Assembly: GCF_020026895.1 (NCBI RefSeq)
Contig: NZ_JAINZW010000007.1
Coordinates: 1-64,000, forward strand
Origin: Novilysobacter selenitireducens
GTDB lineage: Bacteria > Pseudomonadota > Gammaproteobacteria > Xanthomonadales > Xanthomonadaceae
Length of the DNA: 64,000 bases
Direction of reading: 5' to 3'
Under the pieces are notes generated by a model. The model ran no database searches. It was given only the letters and a program-made list of their open reading frames with translations, and had not been told where the DNA came from. A program made the position numbers and the translations under genes. This document shows positions 23,493 to 31,292 of this stretch, piece after piece; the stretch's first letter is position 1; every line of letters begins with the position of its first letter.

Positions 23493-24620
23493 ATGGCCGG
23501 CCGTCGCCACAAGCACGAAGACCACGTGAACCATGAAGCCTGGGCGATCCCCTACGGCGACCTGGTGACGCTGCTGCTCGCCTTCTTCGTGGTGATGTAT
23601 GCCATCTCGTCGGTCAACGAGGGCAAGTACCGCGTGCTGGCCGATGCACTGTCCTCGGCGTTCGGCGGGCAGCCGCGCACGGTGGCGCCGATCCAGTTGG
23701 GCGCCACGCAGATCCGCGGCTCGGCGTTCGACCGGCCCTCGATGCAGACGCCCGATTCCAAGTCCGGCCCGTCCTCGGCCACGCCGGTCAGCAGCCCGGC
23801 CATGCGCCAGGTGCTGGACATGCCGACGTTCGGCGCGGTGGCGCGCAAGGCCGCCGACGGCACGGGCAACGGCGCGAAGGGCAACGACAGCGCGAAGGTC
23901 GAGAACACCGAGCTGCTGGGTGAAGTCGAGGGCCGCAACCGCCAGTTGCACTCGCTGGGCCGCCGCATCCAGCAGGCGCTGTCGGAGCTGGTCAAGCAGA
24001 AGCTGGTCACGGTGCGCCGCGGCGACAGCTTCCTGGAGGTCGAGATCCAGAGCGACATCCTGTTCGCCAGCGGTTCGGCCGCGCCCAGCCCGGTCGCGCT
24101 GTCGACCGTGCACAAGCTGGCCGACATCCTGCGTGCCGAGCCCAACGCCGTGCGCGTGGAGGGCTACACCGACAACGTGCCGATCAACACCGTGGCGTTC
24201 CGCTCCAACTGGGAACTGTCCTCGGCGCGCGCCGCCGGCGTGGTGCACGAACTGGTCGACTCGGGCGTGTCCGCGCAGCGGCTGGCCGTGGTCGGTTTCG
24301 GCGAGCACCAGCCGGTGGCCGACAACGCCACCATCGAAGGGCGCAATGCCAACCGCCGCGTGCTGCTCGTGATCCTGGCCTCGCCGCAGAGCGATGACGC
24401 CGTCGGCGACGACGCGCCTGCGGTAGTCGACGCCACGCCGCGCAGTGCCGCGGCCAACGCCGACAGCCGCGTGGCGCAGGCGCGTGCACGGCCACCAGCG
24501 ACTCCGGCCGACGCGCCCAAGCCGACGCCGGCACCCGCGCAGCGCGGACCCGTTCCGCCAGAACGGCTGCTGCCGATCCTGGCGATCCATCCTGCGTCCC
24601 GCGACCCGGAGGCCGGCTGA
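23493..24620 (+). CDS. motD: Flagellar stator protein MotD (MotB family)
   Basis: MotB-family stator subunit (375 residues). The single membrane helix carries the proton-binding aspartate in the pattern WAIPYGDLVTLLLAFFVVMY (Asp near residue 26). The OmpA-like peptidoglycan-binding domain covers about residues 185-300 (ILFASGSAAPSPVAL, VRVEGYTDNVPI, NWELSSARAAGVVHEL, NRRVLLVI). A C-terminal tail of about 75 residues is Ala/Pro-rich. It starts 3 bases after motC and its stop overlaps the parC start by one base. Confidence 0.94.
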   Translation: MAGRRHKHEDHVNHEAWAIPYGDLVTLLLAFFVVMYAISSVNEGKYRVLADALSSAFGGQPRTVAPIQLGATQIRGSAFDRPSMQTPDSKSGPSSATPVSSPAMRQVLDMPTFGAVARKAADGTGNGAKGNDSAKVENTELLGEVEGRNRQLHSLGRRIQQALSELVKQKLVTVRRGDSFLEVEIQSDILFASGSAAPSPVALSTVHKLADILRAEPNAVRVEGYTDNVPINTVAFRSNWELSSARAAGVVHELVDSGVSAQRLAVVGFGEHQPVADNATIEGRNANRRVLLVILASPQSDDAVGDDAPAVVDATPRSAAANADSRVAQARARPPATPADAPKPTPAPAQRGPVPPERLLPILAIHPASRDPEAG

Positions 24621-25390
24621 TGCTGATCTGGGCAATCGCCAACCAGAAGGGCGGTGTCGGCAAGACCACCACGTCGCTGTGCCTGGCGCGCAACCTGGCC
24701 GAGTCCGGCGCGCGCGTCCTGCTGGTCGACCTGGACCCGCACTCCTCCCTGACGCGAGCCTTCGGCGTGCCCTCGCACCCGCCGCCGGCCGGCACGCACG
24801 ACATCTTCAACGGCCCCGATGCGCCGTTGGGCTCGCTGGCGCGCAGCACCGCCATCGACGGCCTGCGCCTGGTCGCCGCGCAGCCGGCGCTGGCCACGCT
24901 CGAGCGCCGTGGGGCCACCCAGCCCGGCCTCGGCCTGGCGCTGGGACGCGCATTGCACGGCGTGCGCGAGGGCTATGACTACGCGCTGCTGGACTGCCCG
25001 CCCACGCTCGGCCTGCTGATGGTCAACGCGCTGGCCGCGGCCGACCGGCTGGTGATCCCGACGCAGACCGACCCGCTGGCGATGCACGGCCTCAACGACA
25101 TGGTGCGCACCGCCGACATGGTCGAGCGCTCGCGCCGCCGCCCGCTGGTGCGCCACATCATCCCGACGCTGTACGACCGCCGCACGCGCTCGGGCGTCAA
25201 GAGCCTGGAGCTGCTGCAGGACTGCCACCCCTCGCACTGCTGGCACAAGGCGGTACCGATGGACACGCGCCTGCGCGACCCATTGGTGCTCACTGCCGAA
25301 GAACCCCCGACCGGGAAAGGCGCCGATGCATACCGCTCGGCACTGGCCTGGTTGCTCGACAAGGCCGACGTACGCAAGGAGGCCGCATGA
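24620..25390 (+). CDS. parC: ParA-type ATPase ParC for polar chemotaxis arrays
   Basis: ParA/Soj-family ATPase (256 residues) with Walker A IANQKGGVGKTTTSLCLARN (residues 5-24) and LLVDLDPHSSLTRAFG. It is not a chromosome partition protein: no parB or parS is nearby and it sits between motD and a CheW-domain gene. In Vibrio and Pseudomonas the gene here is ParC, which positions chemoreceptor arrays at the pole with ParP. That function is inferred from family and synteny. Confidence 0.85.
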   Translation: MLIWAIANQKGGVGKTTTSLCLARNLAESGARVLLVDLDPHSSLTRAFGVPSHPPPAGTHDIFNGPDAPLGSLARSTAIDGLRLVAAQPALATLERRGATQPGLGLALGRALHGVREGYDYALLDCPPTLGLLMVNALAAADRLVIPTQTDPLAMHGLNDMVRTADMVERSRRRPLVRHIIPTLYDRRTRSGVKSLELLQDCHPSHCWHKAVPMDTRLRDPLVLTAEEPPTGKGADAYRSALAWLLDKADVRKEAA

Positions 25391-26082
25391 GCCAACACGC
25401 CATCGATGCATACCTGGACGACCTGCTGTGCGAGGTCGAACCCGCCGCCCTGCCGCCACACCCGGCCGCGGTGTTGAACGCCGTGCCTGACGTGGTGGTC
25501 GCCGCACCGCCGCCACCCGCACCGGAGCCACCTGTCGCCCGCACGATGCCAGCGCCGGTGGCACCGTCGCCGCGCGAGTCCGCTGCCGCGGCGCCATCGG
25601 CCATCCCCGAACCGCGCCACCGCCGTGCCAGCGACACCGCACCGGTCAGTGGCGAACACGTACCGACCGCCGCGCGCAGCAGCCGCTGGCTGCGCATGGG
25701 CATCGGCCGCGACAGCTACGCCTTCGAACTGCTGCGCGTGCAGGAAGTGGTGCGCGTGGCGCCGATCCTGGCCGTCCGCGGCGCCTCGATGTCGGTGCTG
25801 GGCGTGATGAACCTGCGTGGCCGCATCGTGCCGGTGTTCGACCTGGGCCGCTGGTTGGGCTCGGCCGCCATCGAAGTCACCGAAGGCGCACGCATCGTGG
25901 TGGTCGAACGCGACGACGAACTGATCGGCGTACTGGTCACGCAGGTCGAGGACGTGGTCAGCCTGTCGCGCGAACACATCGAACCGCCCCTGGCCAACGG
26001 CAACCCCGGCGCCATCGTCGGCATCGCCCGCACCGGGCATGCGCCCACGGTGCTGCTGGACGCGAACGCATTGTTCGATTGA
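25387..26082 (+). CDS. parP: CheW-domain protein, probable ParP
   Basis: A 231-residue protein with a CheW-like domain at about residues 98-231 (RWLRMGIGRDSYAFELLRVQ, APILAVRGASMSVLGVMNLR, IVPVFDLGRWLG, DDELIGVLVTQVEDVVSL). The first 95 residues start with SQHAIDAYLDDLLCEVE and then turn Ala/Pro-rich. In ParP, an N-terminal region binds ParC and the C-terminal CheW-like (AIF) domain enters the array. The ATGA overlap with parC supports that partnership. It could also act as the CheW for CheA cluster 1, which has no other adaptor nearby. Confidence 0.8.
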   Translation: MSQHAIDAYLDDLLCEVEPAALPPHPAAVLNAVPDVVVAAPPPPAPEPPVARTMPAPVAPSPRESAAAAPSAIPEPRHRRASDTAPVSGEHVPTAARSSRWLRMGIGRDSYAFELLRVQEVVRVAPILAVRGASMSVLGVMNLRGRIVPVFDLGRWLGSAAIEVTEGARIVVVERDDELIGVLVTQVEDVVSLSREHIEPPLANGNPGAIVGIARTGHAPTVLLDANALFD

Positions 26083-26093
26083 TCCGGATCTCC

Positions 26094-26181
26094 GTAGCCC
26101 GGATAAGGCCAAAGGCCACATCCGGGACGACGCCTCTACGACCTGCCGCGGCCCCGGGTGCGCGTTGCTTACCCGGGCTAC
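26094..26181. repeat. CCCGGGTAAGC-type palindrome after parP
   Basis: Bounded by GTAGCCCGGATAAGG and TTACCCGGGCTAC with the same inner arms as other copies; the GGATAAGG variant matches the fliH-fliI copy. Confidence 0.8.
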
Positions 26182-26185
26182 GTCG

Positions 26186-26390
26186 CTCTTGACCCCTCCC
26201 CCTGCTTGCAGGGGGGCGAAGAGCCCTGCTTGCGAGCCACTGGCTCGCAGGGCGAGGAGCGCCGACGGGCTGTGCCCGTCGGCCGGACGGTTGGGAGGGG
26301 GTTGCGGCGCGACAGCGCCGCCCGCCCTGACGCCGCTCCAATAGCACCCCTCCCCAACCCTCCCCTGCTCTGCAGGGGAGGGAGCAAACA
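26186..26390. repeat. Array of four to five strong hairpins with CT-rich elements
   Basis: Between parP and the STAS gene lie successive stem-loops: CCCCCTGCTTGCAGGGGG near 26201, a long stem CCCTGC...CGAGCC/GGCTCG...CAGGGC at 26222-26252, CCGACGGGC/GCCCGTCGG near 26262-26282, GGCGC/GCGCC near 26306, and the complete CT-rich element at 26347-26387. The last is the intergenic counterpart of the two flhF insertions. I see no coding frame. Confidence 0.7.
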
Positions 26391-26418
26391 GCCACCCAAG
26401 GCGGGTCACCCAAAGCCC

Positions 26419-26445
26419 TCAAGTCCCCGCCACCGGCGCCGATAA
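26419..26445 (+). promoter_or_regulatory. FliA (sigma-28) promoter of the second chemotaxis operon
   Basis: TCAAGTCC, 11 bases, GCCGATAA. The -10 element is a perfect consensus match. It lies 29 bases before the STAS gene, the first gene of STAS-cheY-cheA-cheW. Confidence 0.85.
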
Positions 26446-26474
26446 CCTTTTCGAACCCCCGACGGCGCACGCCC

Positions 26475-26765
26475 ATGACCCCGCTGGCCCTGCAATCGGA
26501 TCTCGGCATCGAACACGTGGCAGCCCTGCACGCCACCCTGCTGCCGCACCTGGACGACGAGGACGCGATCGAGCTGGTCGGCGACCGGGTCGGCCGCGTG
26601 CACGCGGCCGGGCTGCAGTTGCTGCACGCCTTCGTGCGCGACCGCGCCCACGCCGGGCGCCAGACCGCCGTCACCCTCGCCTCCCCGGCCCTGGCCGACG
26701 CCGCACGCGCACTCGCGCTGGCCGTCAGCCTCGGCGTGGACGCGCCGGCCGCCGCGCAGGACTGA
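26475..26765 (+). CDS. STAS-domain-like small protein at the head of the second che operon
   Basis: A soluble 96-residue protein with no membrane segment. The pattern LGIEHVAALHATLLPHLDDE, then IELVGDRVGRVHAAGLQLLHAFVRDRAHAGR and LADAARALALAVSLG, resembles the STAS fold of MlaB/anti-sigma antagonist type proteins that often precede cheY-cheA pairs. There is no obvious phosphorylatable serine at the usual place (GRVHAAGLQ instead of D-S-S/T-G), so partner switching by phosphorylation is doubtful. The call is from overall pattern only. Confidence 0.6.
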   Translation: MTPLALQSDLGIEHVAALHATLLPHLDDEDAIELVGDRVGRVHAAGLQLLHAFVRDRAHAGRQTAVTLASPALADAARALALAVSLGVDAPAAAQD

Positions 26766-26877
26766 TGCGCGCCGCCGGCACCGCTTCCCACACCCCCGCT
26801 CAGCGCCGCATGCCGGCACTGGGGCAGACCCGCGCGCGCCGACACGGCACGCGCCGCAATTCCGATGGAGACCGCTC

Positions 26878-27243
26878 GTGAGTGCCCAACTGCTGATCGT
26901 CGACGATTCCACCTCCATGCGGCAGATGGTCGCCTTCGCGCTGTCCTCGGGCGGCTACAACGTGCGCGAGGCCGAGGACGGCCAGGCCGCGCTGGACATC
27001 GCCAGGACCGCGAAGTTCGACGCCGTGGTCACCGACGTCAACATGCCGCGCATGGACGGCATCGAGCTGATCCGCCAGCTGCGCACGCTGCCCGACTACA
27101 AGTTCACCCCGCTGCTGATGCTCACCACCGAATCCGGTGGCGACAAGAAGCAGGAAGGCCGCGCCGCCGGCGCCACCGGCTGGCTGGTCAAGCCGTTCGA
27201 CCCCGACCAGCTGCTGGCCACGGTACGCAAGGTCCTGGGCTGA
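26878..27243 (+). CDS. CheY-like response regulator (cluster 2)
   Basis: Single receiver domain of 121 residues. The acidic pair is in LLIVDDSTSMRQM, the phosphoacceptor is Asp53 in VVTDVNMPRMDG, with LMLTTESGGDKKQEG and WLVKPFDPDQLL completing the active site. The GTG at 26878 follows GATGGAG by 7 bases and gives a full receiver domain. It lies 13 bases before cheA2 and is probably its substrate; it may not bind FliM as the CheY at 19635 does. Confidence 0.93.
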   Translation: MSAQLLIVDDSTSMRQMVAFALSSGGYNVREAEDGQAALDIARTAKFDAVVTDVNMPRMDGIELIRQLRTLPDYKFTPLLMLTTESGGDKKQEGRAAGATGWLVKPFDPDQLLATVRKVLG

Positions 27244-27256
27244 GGCCGCGCCCGCG

Positions 27257-29236
27257 ATGGATATCACCCAGTTCCACGCCGCGTTCTTCGAGGAAAGCCG
27301 TGAAGGGCTGGACGCGATGGAAGCCGGCCTGCTGGGGCTGGAGGAATCCGGCCGCGCCGACGCCGAGACGGTCAACACCATCTTCCGCGCCGCGCACTCC
27401 ATCAAGGGCGGTGCGGCGACGTTCGGCTTCGGCGCCGTCACCGACCTGACCCACGTCCTGGAAACGCTGCTCGACCAGGCCCGCAGTGGCGGGCGCGTGC
27501 TCGACCGCGAGGCCACCGGTGCGCTGCTGGCGTCGGTCGACGTGCTGCGCGACCTGCTGGCGGTCTACGAACAGGGCGGCCCCGACATCGAGGGCCGTAT
27601 CGATCACGCAGCGCTCGCGCAGGCGCGCGCCGGCCTGGACCGGATGCTGGCAGGAGCCGCTGGCGCTGCGACCACCTCGAACACGGCGCAGGCCGCGGCC
27701 GACACCGGCCCCGACCACTGGCGCATCGCCTTCCACCCGCTGCCCTCGTTGTTCATGAGCGGCAACGACCCGCTGCGCATCCTGCGCGAGCTGGCCGGGC
27801 TGGGCGAGATGACGGTGGAGTGCCACGACCGCGAGCTGCCGGCGTTCGCCTCGCTCGATCCGCACGAGGCGCACCTGGGCTGGACGCTGACGCTGCCGGG
27901 CACGGTCAAGCGCGGCGACATCGACGAGGCGTTCGCGTGGGTCGAGGACCAGTGCGAGCTTGAGATCGAAGCCGTCGCCAAGGTCGAAGCCGCACCGGTC
28001 GAGGCTGCCGCCAACACCAGTGCGCCCGCCGCCAACGCAGCCGCGCGTGGCGGCAATGACGCCGACACCTCCATCCGCGTGGCGGTCAACAAGGTCGACG
28101 CGCTGATCAACCTGGTCGGCGAGCTGGTCATCACCCAGGCGATGCTGCGCCAGCGCGCGCAATCGCTCGACCCGGTCGCCAACGAAGCCCTGCTGTCGGG
28201 GCTGGAGCAGCTGGACCGCAACACCCGCGACCTGCAGGAAGCGGTGATGGGCGTGCGCATGCTGCCCGTCGAGTTCGCCTTCAGCCGCTTCCCGCGCATG
28301 GTGCGCGACGTCGCCTCGCGCCTGAACAAGAAGGTGCGCCTGAAGACCTCGGGTGAAGCCACCGAGCTGGACAAGGGCGTGATCGAGAAGATCGTCGACC
28401 CGCTGGTGCACCTGATGCGCAACGCGATCGACCACGGGCTGGAGTCGCCGGAGGAACGGCGCGCCGCGGGCAAGGACGAGACCGGCACCATCAGCATGAG
28501 CGCCGCCCACCAGGGGGGGCACATCATCATCGAGGTCGGCGACGACGGCCGCGGCCTGGACCGCGAGCGCATCCTGCGCAAGGCCGCCGAACGCAACCTG
28601 CCGGTGCCCGACGAACCCACCGACGCGCAGGTGTGGGACCTGGTGTTCCACCCCGGCTTCTCCACCGCCGATGCGCTGACCGACCTGTCCGGCCGCGGCG
28701 TCGGCATGGACGTGGTCAAGAGCAACATCGTCGCGCTGGGCGGCAACGTCGAGATCCGCAGCGCGCGCGGCCAGGGCAGCACGATTTCCATCCGTTTGCC
28801 GCTGACGCTCGCGATCATGGACGGCATGTCCGTGGCCGTCGGCGACGAGGTTTTCATCATCCCGCTCAACATGGTCGTGGAGTCGCTGCAGCCCGGCGCC
28901 GGCGACGTGCGCACGGTGACCAACGAGGGCCGCGTGCTGCGCGTGCGCGACGAGTTCCTGCCGCTGCTCAACCTGGCCGCCACCTACGGCCTGCCCGCGC
29001 CGCGCCGCGACGACACCCCACCCATTGCGGTGGTGGTGGAGTGCGACGGCCGCAAGCTGGCGCTGGAGGTCGACGAGCTGGTCGGCCAGCAGCAGGTCGT
29101 GGTCAAGAACCTTGAAGCCAACTACCGCCGCATCGACGGCGTCTCCGGTGCCACGATCCTGGGCGACGGCCGCGTCGCGCTGATCGTCGACGCCGGCGGC
29201 CTGGGCCAGGCCGCGCGCCTGCCCGCCGCCGCCTGA
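27257..29236 (+). CDS. cheA: Chemotaxis histidine kinase CheA (cluster 2)
   Basis: Second CheA, 659 residues. The Hpt domain has His47 in FRAAHSIKGGAATF. A P2-like regulator-binding domain is present at about residues 155-245 (WRIAFHPLPSLFMSGNDPLR, ILRELAGLGEMTVECHDREL), unlike in the cluster 1 kinase. Dimerisation (NKVDALINLVGELVITQAML), ATPase (LVHLMRNAIDHGLESPEERR, GDDGRGLDRERI, GRGVGMDVVKSNI) and CheW-like domains follow. The frame opens at 27137 in cheY sequence, but MDITQFHAAF at 27257 is the correct family N-terminus. CheW follows after 30 bases. Confidence 0.96.
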   Translation: MDITQFHAAFFEESREGLDAMEAGLLGLEESGRADAETVNTIFRAAHSIKGGAATFGFGAVTDLTHVLETLLDQARSGGRVLDREATGALLASVDVLRDLLAVYEQGGPDIEGRIDHAALAQARAGLDRMLAGAAGAATTSNTAQAAADTGPDHWRIAFHPLPSLFMSGNDPLRILRELAGLGEMTVECHDRELPAFASLDPHEAHLGWTLTLPGTVKRGDIDEAFAWVEDQCELEIEAVAKVEAAPVEAAANTSAPAANAAARGGNDADTSIRVAVNKVDALINLVGELVITQAMLRQRAQSLDPVANEALLSGLEQLDRNTRDLQEAVMGVRMLPVEFAFSRFPRMVRDVASRLNKKVRLKTSGEATELDKGVIEKIVDPLVHLMRNAIDHGLESPEERRAAGKDETGTISMSAAHQGGHIIIEVGDDGRGLDRERILRKAAERNLPVPDEPTDAQVWDLVFHPGFSTADALTDLSGRGVGMDVVKSNIVALGGNVEIRSARGQGSTISIRLPLTLAIMDGMSVAVGDEVFIIPLNMVVESLQPGAGDVRTVTNEGRVLRVRDEFLPLLNLAATYGLPAPRRDDTPPIAVVVECDGRKLALEVDELVGQQQVVVKNLEANYRRIDGVSGATILGDGRVALIVDAGGLGQAARLPAAA

Positions 29237-29266
29237 CACGCCAACACCGTTTACGAAGGACCCGTC

Positions 29267-29767
29267 ATGAGCACCGCCACCACCAAGAACGACGCCAACG
29301 CCGCCGACGCCGTGGTCGAGGAGTACCTGACCTTCACCCTGGCGGACGAGGAGTACGGCGTCGACATCCTGAAAGTGCAGGAGATCCGCGGCTACGACGC
29401 GGTCACCCGCCTGCCCGACGCGCCGGACTTCATCAAGGGCGTGGTCAACCTGCGCGGCACCATCGTCCCGGTGGTCGACCTGCGCCTGAAGTTCAAGATG
29501 AAGGACGTCGGCTACGGCCCGACCACCGTGATGATCGTGCTCAACGTCGCCGATCGGGTCGTCGGCATGGTGGTGGACGCGGTGTCCGACGTGATCCGCC
29601 TCACCCCCGACCAGGTCCGCCCCGTCCCGGAGATCGTCTGCACCATCGACCGCAAGTTCCTCACCGGGATCGGCACGGCCGAGGACCGCATGCTGGTGCT
29701 GCTGGACATCGAGCACCTGATGACCAGCGCCGAGATGGGCCTGGTGGCCGAGGCGCTGGCGGCGTAA
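29267..29767 (+). CDS. cheW: Chemotaxis coupling protein CheW
   Basis: CheW (166 residues) links receptors to CheA. The SH3-like double domain is seen as YLTFTLADEEYGVDILKVQE, GYDAVTRLPDAPDFIKGVVN, LRGTIVPVVDLRLKF and VVGMVVDAVSDVIRL. AAGGA lies upstream of the ATG. It is the last gene of the operon and is followed by a rho-independent terminator at 29798. Confidence 0.97.
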   Translation: MSTATTKNDANAADAVVEEYLTFTLADEEYGVDILKVQEIRGYDAVTRLPDAPDFIKGVVNLRGTIVPVVDLRLKFKMKDVGYGPTTVMIVLNVADRVVGMVVDAVSDVIRLTPDQVRPVPEIVCTIDRKFLTGIGTAEDRMLVLLDIEHLMTSAEMGLVAEALAA

Positions 29768-29797
29768 GACGCGCACCACGATTCGCGCGAACAGAGA

Positions 29798-29821
29798 GGC
29801 CCGCATCACGCGGGCCTTTTC
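29798..29821 (+). terminator. Rho-independent terminator after cheW
   Basis: GGCCCGC, ATCAC loop, GCGGGCC followed by TTTT at 29817-29820. It ends the STAS-cheY-cheA-cheW unit. Confidence 0.85.
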
Positions 29822-29829
29822 GTTACACC

Positions 29830-29917
29830 GTAGCCCGGGTAAGGCCACCGGCCGCACCCGGGATTGCCGCGAGGTGATGCATGACAACCCCGGGTGCGCT
29901 GCGCTTACCCGGGCTAC
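29830..29917. repeat. CCCGGGTAAGC-type palindrome after cheW
   Basis: Full copy bounded by GTAGCCCGGGTAAGG and CTTACCCGGGCTAC, similar in its centre to the two copies at 22426 and 22566. A partial extra arm, CTTACCCCGGCTACGG, follows at 29927-29942. Confidence 0.8.
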
Positions 29918-30008
29918 GCTGGCTGGCTTACCCCGGCTACGGCACTCTTGCGGTGGCGCGCAGGACGTGACCCCCACCCCGATTGTTGAACTAGACAAGG
30001 AGCGTTAA

Positions 30009-30503
30009 ATGACATTCGCAAACGAATTCGTGTCCGAGGACGACATAACCAAGTACGGGCTTGATGAACTCCTATCAGAGTTCAATTCGTTTGGATGGAA
30101 GCATGGGCGTCCTGCTGGCTTCAGGCACACGTGGACTGTTGATAGATCCAGAAATGCGCTTCTAGTACACGTCAAACAGCAGCAAGTTGTCGGCCCCAGC
30201 GGCAGGAACGAGCCAGGGGCAGAGCACATCTTTGCCTTTGTTGTGGACGGCGTGCGATGGCTTATCCGCGTCGACAAGACCGGCACTTCGTCATCCATCC
30301 GCGAAAACCCGTTCTTCGTCAGATACAAGCTCTTGGAGATCTCGGGCGCGGACGGTGCCGCCGACGGACGGCCTACGGTGCTGTCGATGCTCAAGGAGGC
30401 GCTAACAACATATGGCTTCTGGAGCGCGTGGAAGCAGGTCGAGAACACTATCGTCGAGTTTTCTTCCTGGGAGATACCGGGGTCAGGTTCACTTCCTGTC
30501 TGA
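30009..30503 (+). CDS. Low-G+C orphan gene of unknown function
   Basis: I do not recognise this 164-residue protein. It is soluble, without signal peptide or membrane helix, and reads as a mixed alpha/beta protein with many aromatic residues (FNSFGWKHG, FRHTWTVDRSRNALLVHVKQ, HIFAFVVDGVRWLIRVDKTG, YGFWSAWKQVENTIVEFSSW). AAGGAG lies 6 bases before the ATG. Codon use is unlike the neighbours: many A/T-ending codons, with G+C visibly near 50% against about 70% around it. It sits alone between a repeat and the terminator of a minus-strand gene, inside a chemotaxis region. Recent acquisition is likely; no mobile gene is next to it. Confidence 0.7.
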   Translation: MTFANEFVSEDDITKYGLDELLSEFNSFGWKHGRPAGFRHTWTVDRSRNALLVHVKQQQVVGPSGRNEPGAEHIFAFVVDGVRWLIRVDKTGTSSSIRENPFFVRYKLLEISGADGAADGRPTVLSMLKEALTTYGFWSAWKQVENTIVEFSSWEIPGSGSLPV

Positions 30504-30595
30504 CTTCGTAGTCACCGGGAACTCTAGCGGCGACCATCAGCCGAGAAGCGATGGGTAACACTCCGCTCAACCCCTCCTACGGCTTGCTCCAGCGC

Positions 30596-30623
30596 AAAAA
30601 AAACCGCGCCCGGAGGCGCGGTT
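30596..30623 (-). terminator. Rho-independent terminator of the TonB-C-domain gene
   Basis: On the minus strand AACCGCGCC, TCCG loop, GGCGCGGTT is followed by a run of eight T (plus-strand A tract at 30596-30603). It lies 28 bases beyond the stop codon at 30651. Confidence 0.88.
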
Positions 30624-30650
30624 CACTGAAGTCCCAGGGGAGTGGGTCTG

Positions 30651-30956
30651 TCAGAGGTTGAAGTCCAGACGCACCTTGCCGCGGCCGCCGCCGGGGGCGA
30701 ACTGCCACTGCTTGACCGCGCGGACGGCGGCCTGCTCGAAGGTGCGCGAGGGCTTTGCATTCAGTACGGAGACGCTTTCGACCTTGCCGTCGGCGCTGAC
30801 GGAGAACTCCACCTCGACGAAACCGGTCTTGCCGGCACGAGCCGCCTCGGGCGGGTACTGCGGCTCGACGCGCTTGGTCGGGGTGAGGTCGGCGTGGGCC
30901 GGCATCGCAAACGCCATGGCCAGCAACGCGGCGGCGACAACGGACGGACGGGTCAT
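30651..30956 (-). CDS. Small exported TonB C-terminal-domain protein
   Basis: This 101-residue protein has a signal peptide (MTRPSVVAAALLAMAFAMPAHA) followed at once by a TonB C-terminal domain: RVEPQYPPEAARAGKTGFVE, VEFSVSADGKVESVSVLNAK, FEQAAVRAVKQWQFAPG and a final strand RLDFNL. It lacks the membrane anchor and the long Pro-rich spanner of true TonB, so it is probably a free periplasmic domain that cannot by itself transmit proton motive force. GGAG precedes the ATG. It lies divergent to a chemoreceptor and has its own terminator. A FliA-like promoter on its strand (31006-31032) suggests expression with the flagellar genes. Confidence 0.82.
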   Translation of the reverse strand: MTRPSVVAAALLAMAFAMPAHADLTPTKRVEPQYPPEAARAGKTGFVEVEFSVSADGKVESVSVLNAKPSRTFEQAAVRAVKQWQFAPGGGRGKVRLDFNL

Positions 30957-31005
30957 GGACGGCTCCTCATAGGACGGGACAGAAGGCATGCGCCTTGCTC
31001 CCCCG

Positions 31006-31032
31006 GCAACGGCCGCCGCCCGGGTTTCTTGA
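31006..31032 (-). promoter_or_regulatory. Candidate FliA promoter of the TonB-C-domain gene
   Basis: On the minus strand: TCAAGAAA, 11 bases, GCCGTTGC. The -35 is identical to that of the cheY promoter at 19582 and the spacing is the same; the -10 keeps GCCG and one further consensus base. Predicted transcription start is about 40 bases before the ATG. Confidence 0.45.
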
Positions 31033-31153
31033 GCTGTCGGCGTGCCGACCGGGCCGGCGCGCGATGGAATTGCCACGCACGTCACAGGATGGCGCCGCTC
31101 TAAACGGTGGATGGCGTTGCCCGCAGCCCGCCGTGACGTTCGATACGCCCCCG

Positions 31154-31169
31154 CGGCAACGCGCTTGCA
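31154..31169 (+). promoter_or_regulatory. Candidate sigma-54 promoter of the chemoreceptor
   Basis: GCGGCAACGCGCTTGC has GG at 31155-31156 and GC at 31167-31168, 10 bases apart, with TTGC. It lies 49 bases upstream of the FliA promoter of the same gene. The 336-base gap between the divergent genes holds these promoters and no repeat. Confidence 0.5.
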
Positions 31170-31217
31170 GCGGTGCCGCCCATGGCACTGCGCCGGTCGA
31201 CGCGGCGTGAACCCCGC

Positions 31218-31244
31218 TAAAGATTTGCCCGCCGCCGCCGATGC
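31218..31244 (+). promoter_or_regulatory. FliA promoter of the chemoreceptor
   Basis: TAAAGATT, 11 bases, GCCGATGC. The -35 matches TAAAG fully and the -10 matches six of eight bases. Transcription would start near 31252, upstream of the ATG at 31293 and downstream of the alternative in-frame start at 31248. Confidence 0.85.
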
Positions 31245-31292
31245 ACGGTGTGTCGACCCACTCCGGGTCAACCACCCTGCCGAGGCTGTGAC

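Noticed and set aside
26845-26857. Sequence CGGCACGCGCCGC upstream of the cluster 2 cheY looks like a sigma-54 site
   Set aside because: GG and GC are only 8 bases apart instead of 10, and the gene lies inside a FliA-driven operon.
27188-29998. Minus-strand open frame of 936 codons across cheA2-cheW
   Set aside because: It is the complement of well-supported genes and is rich in His/Val/Gly repeats without domain signatures.
29984-30572. GTTRRRY-like and RYYYAAC-like heptamers around the low-G+C gene suggested an integron cassette
   Set aside because: The heptamers are short enough to occur by chance, no complete attC fold is present downstream, and no integrase is in the window.
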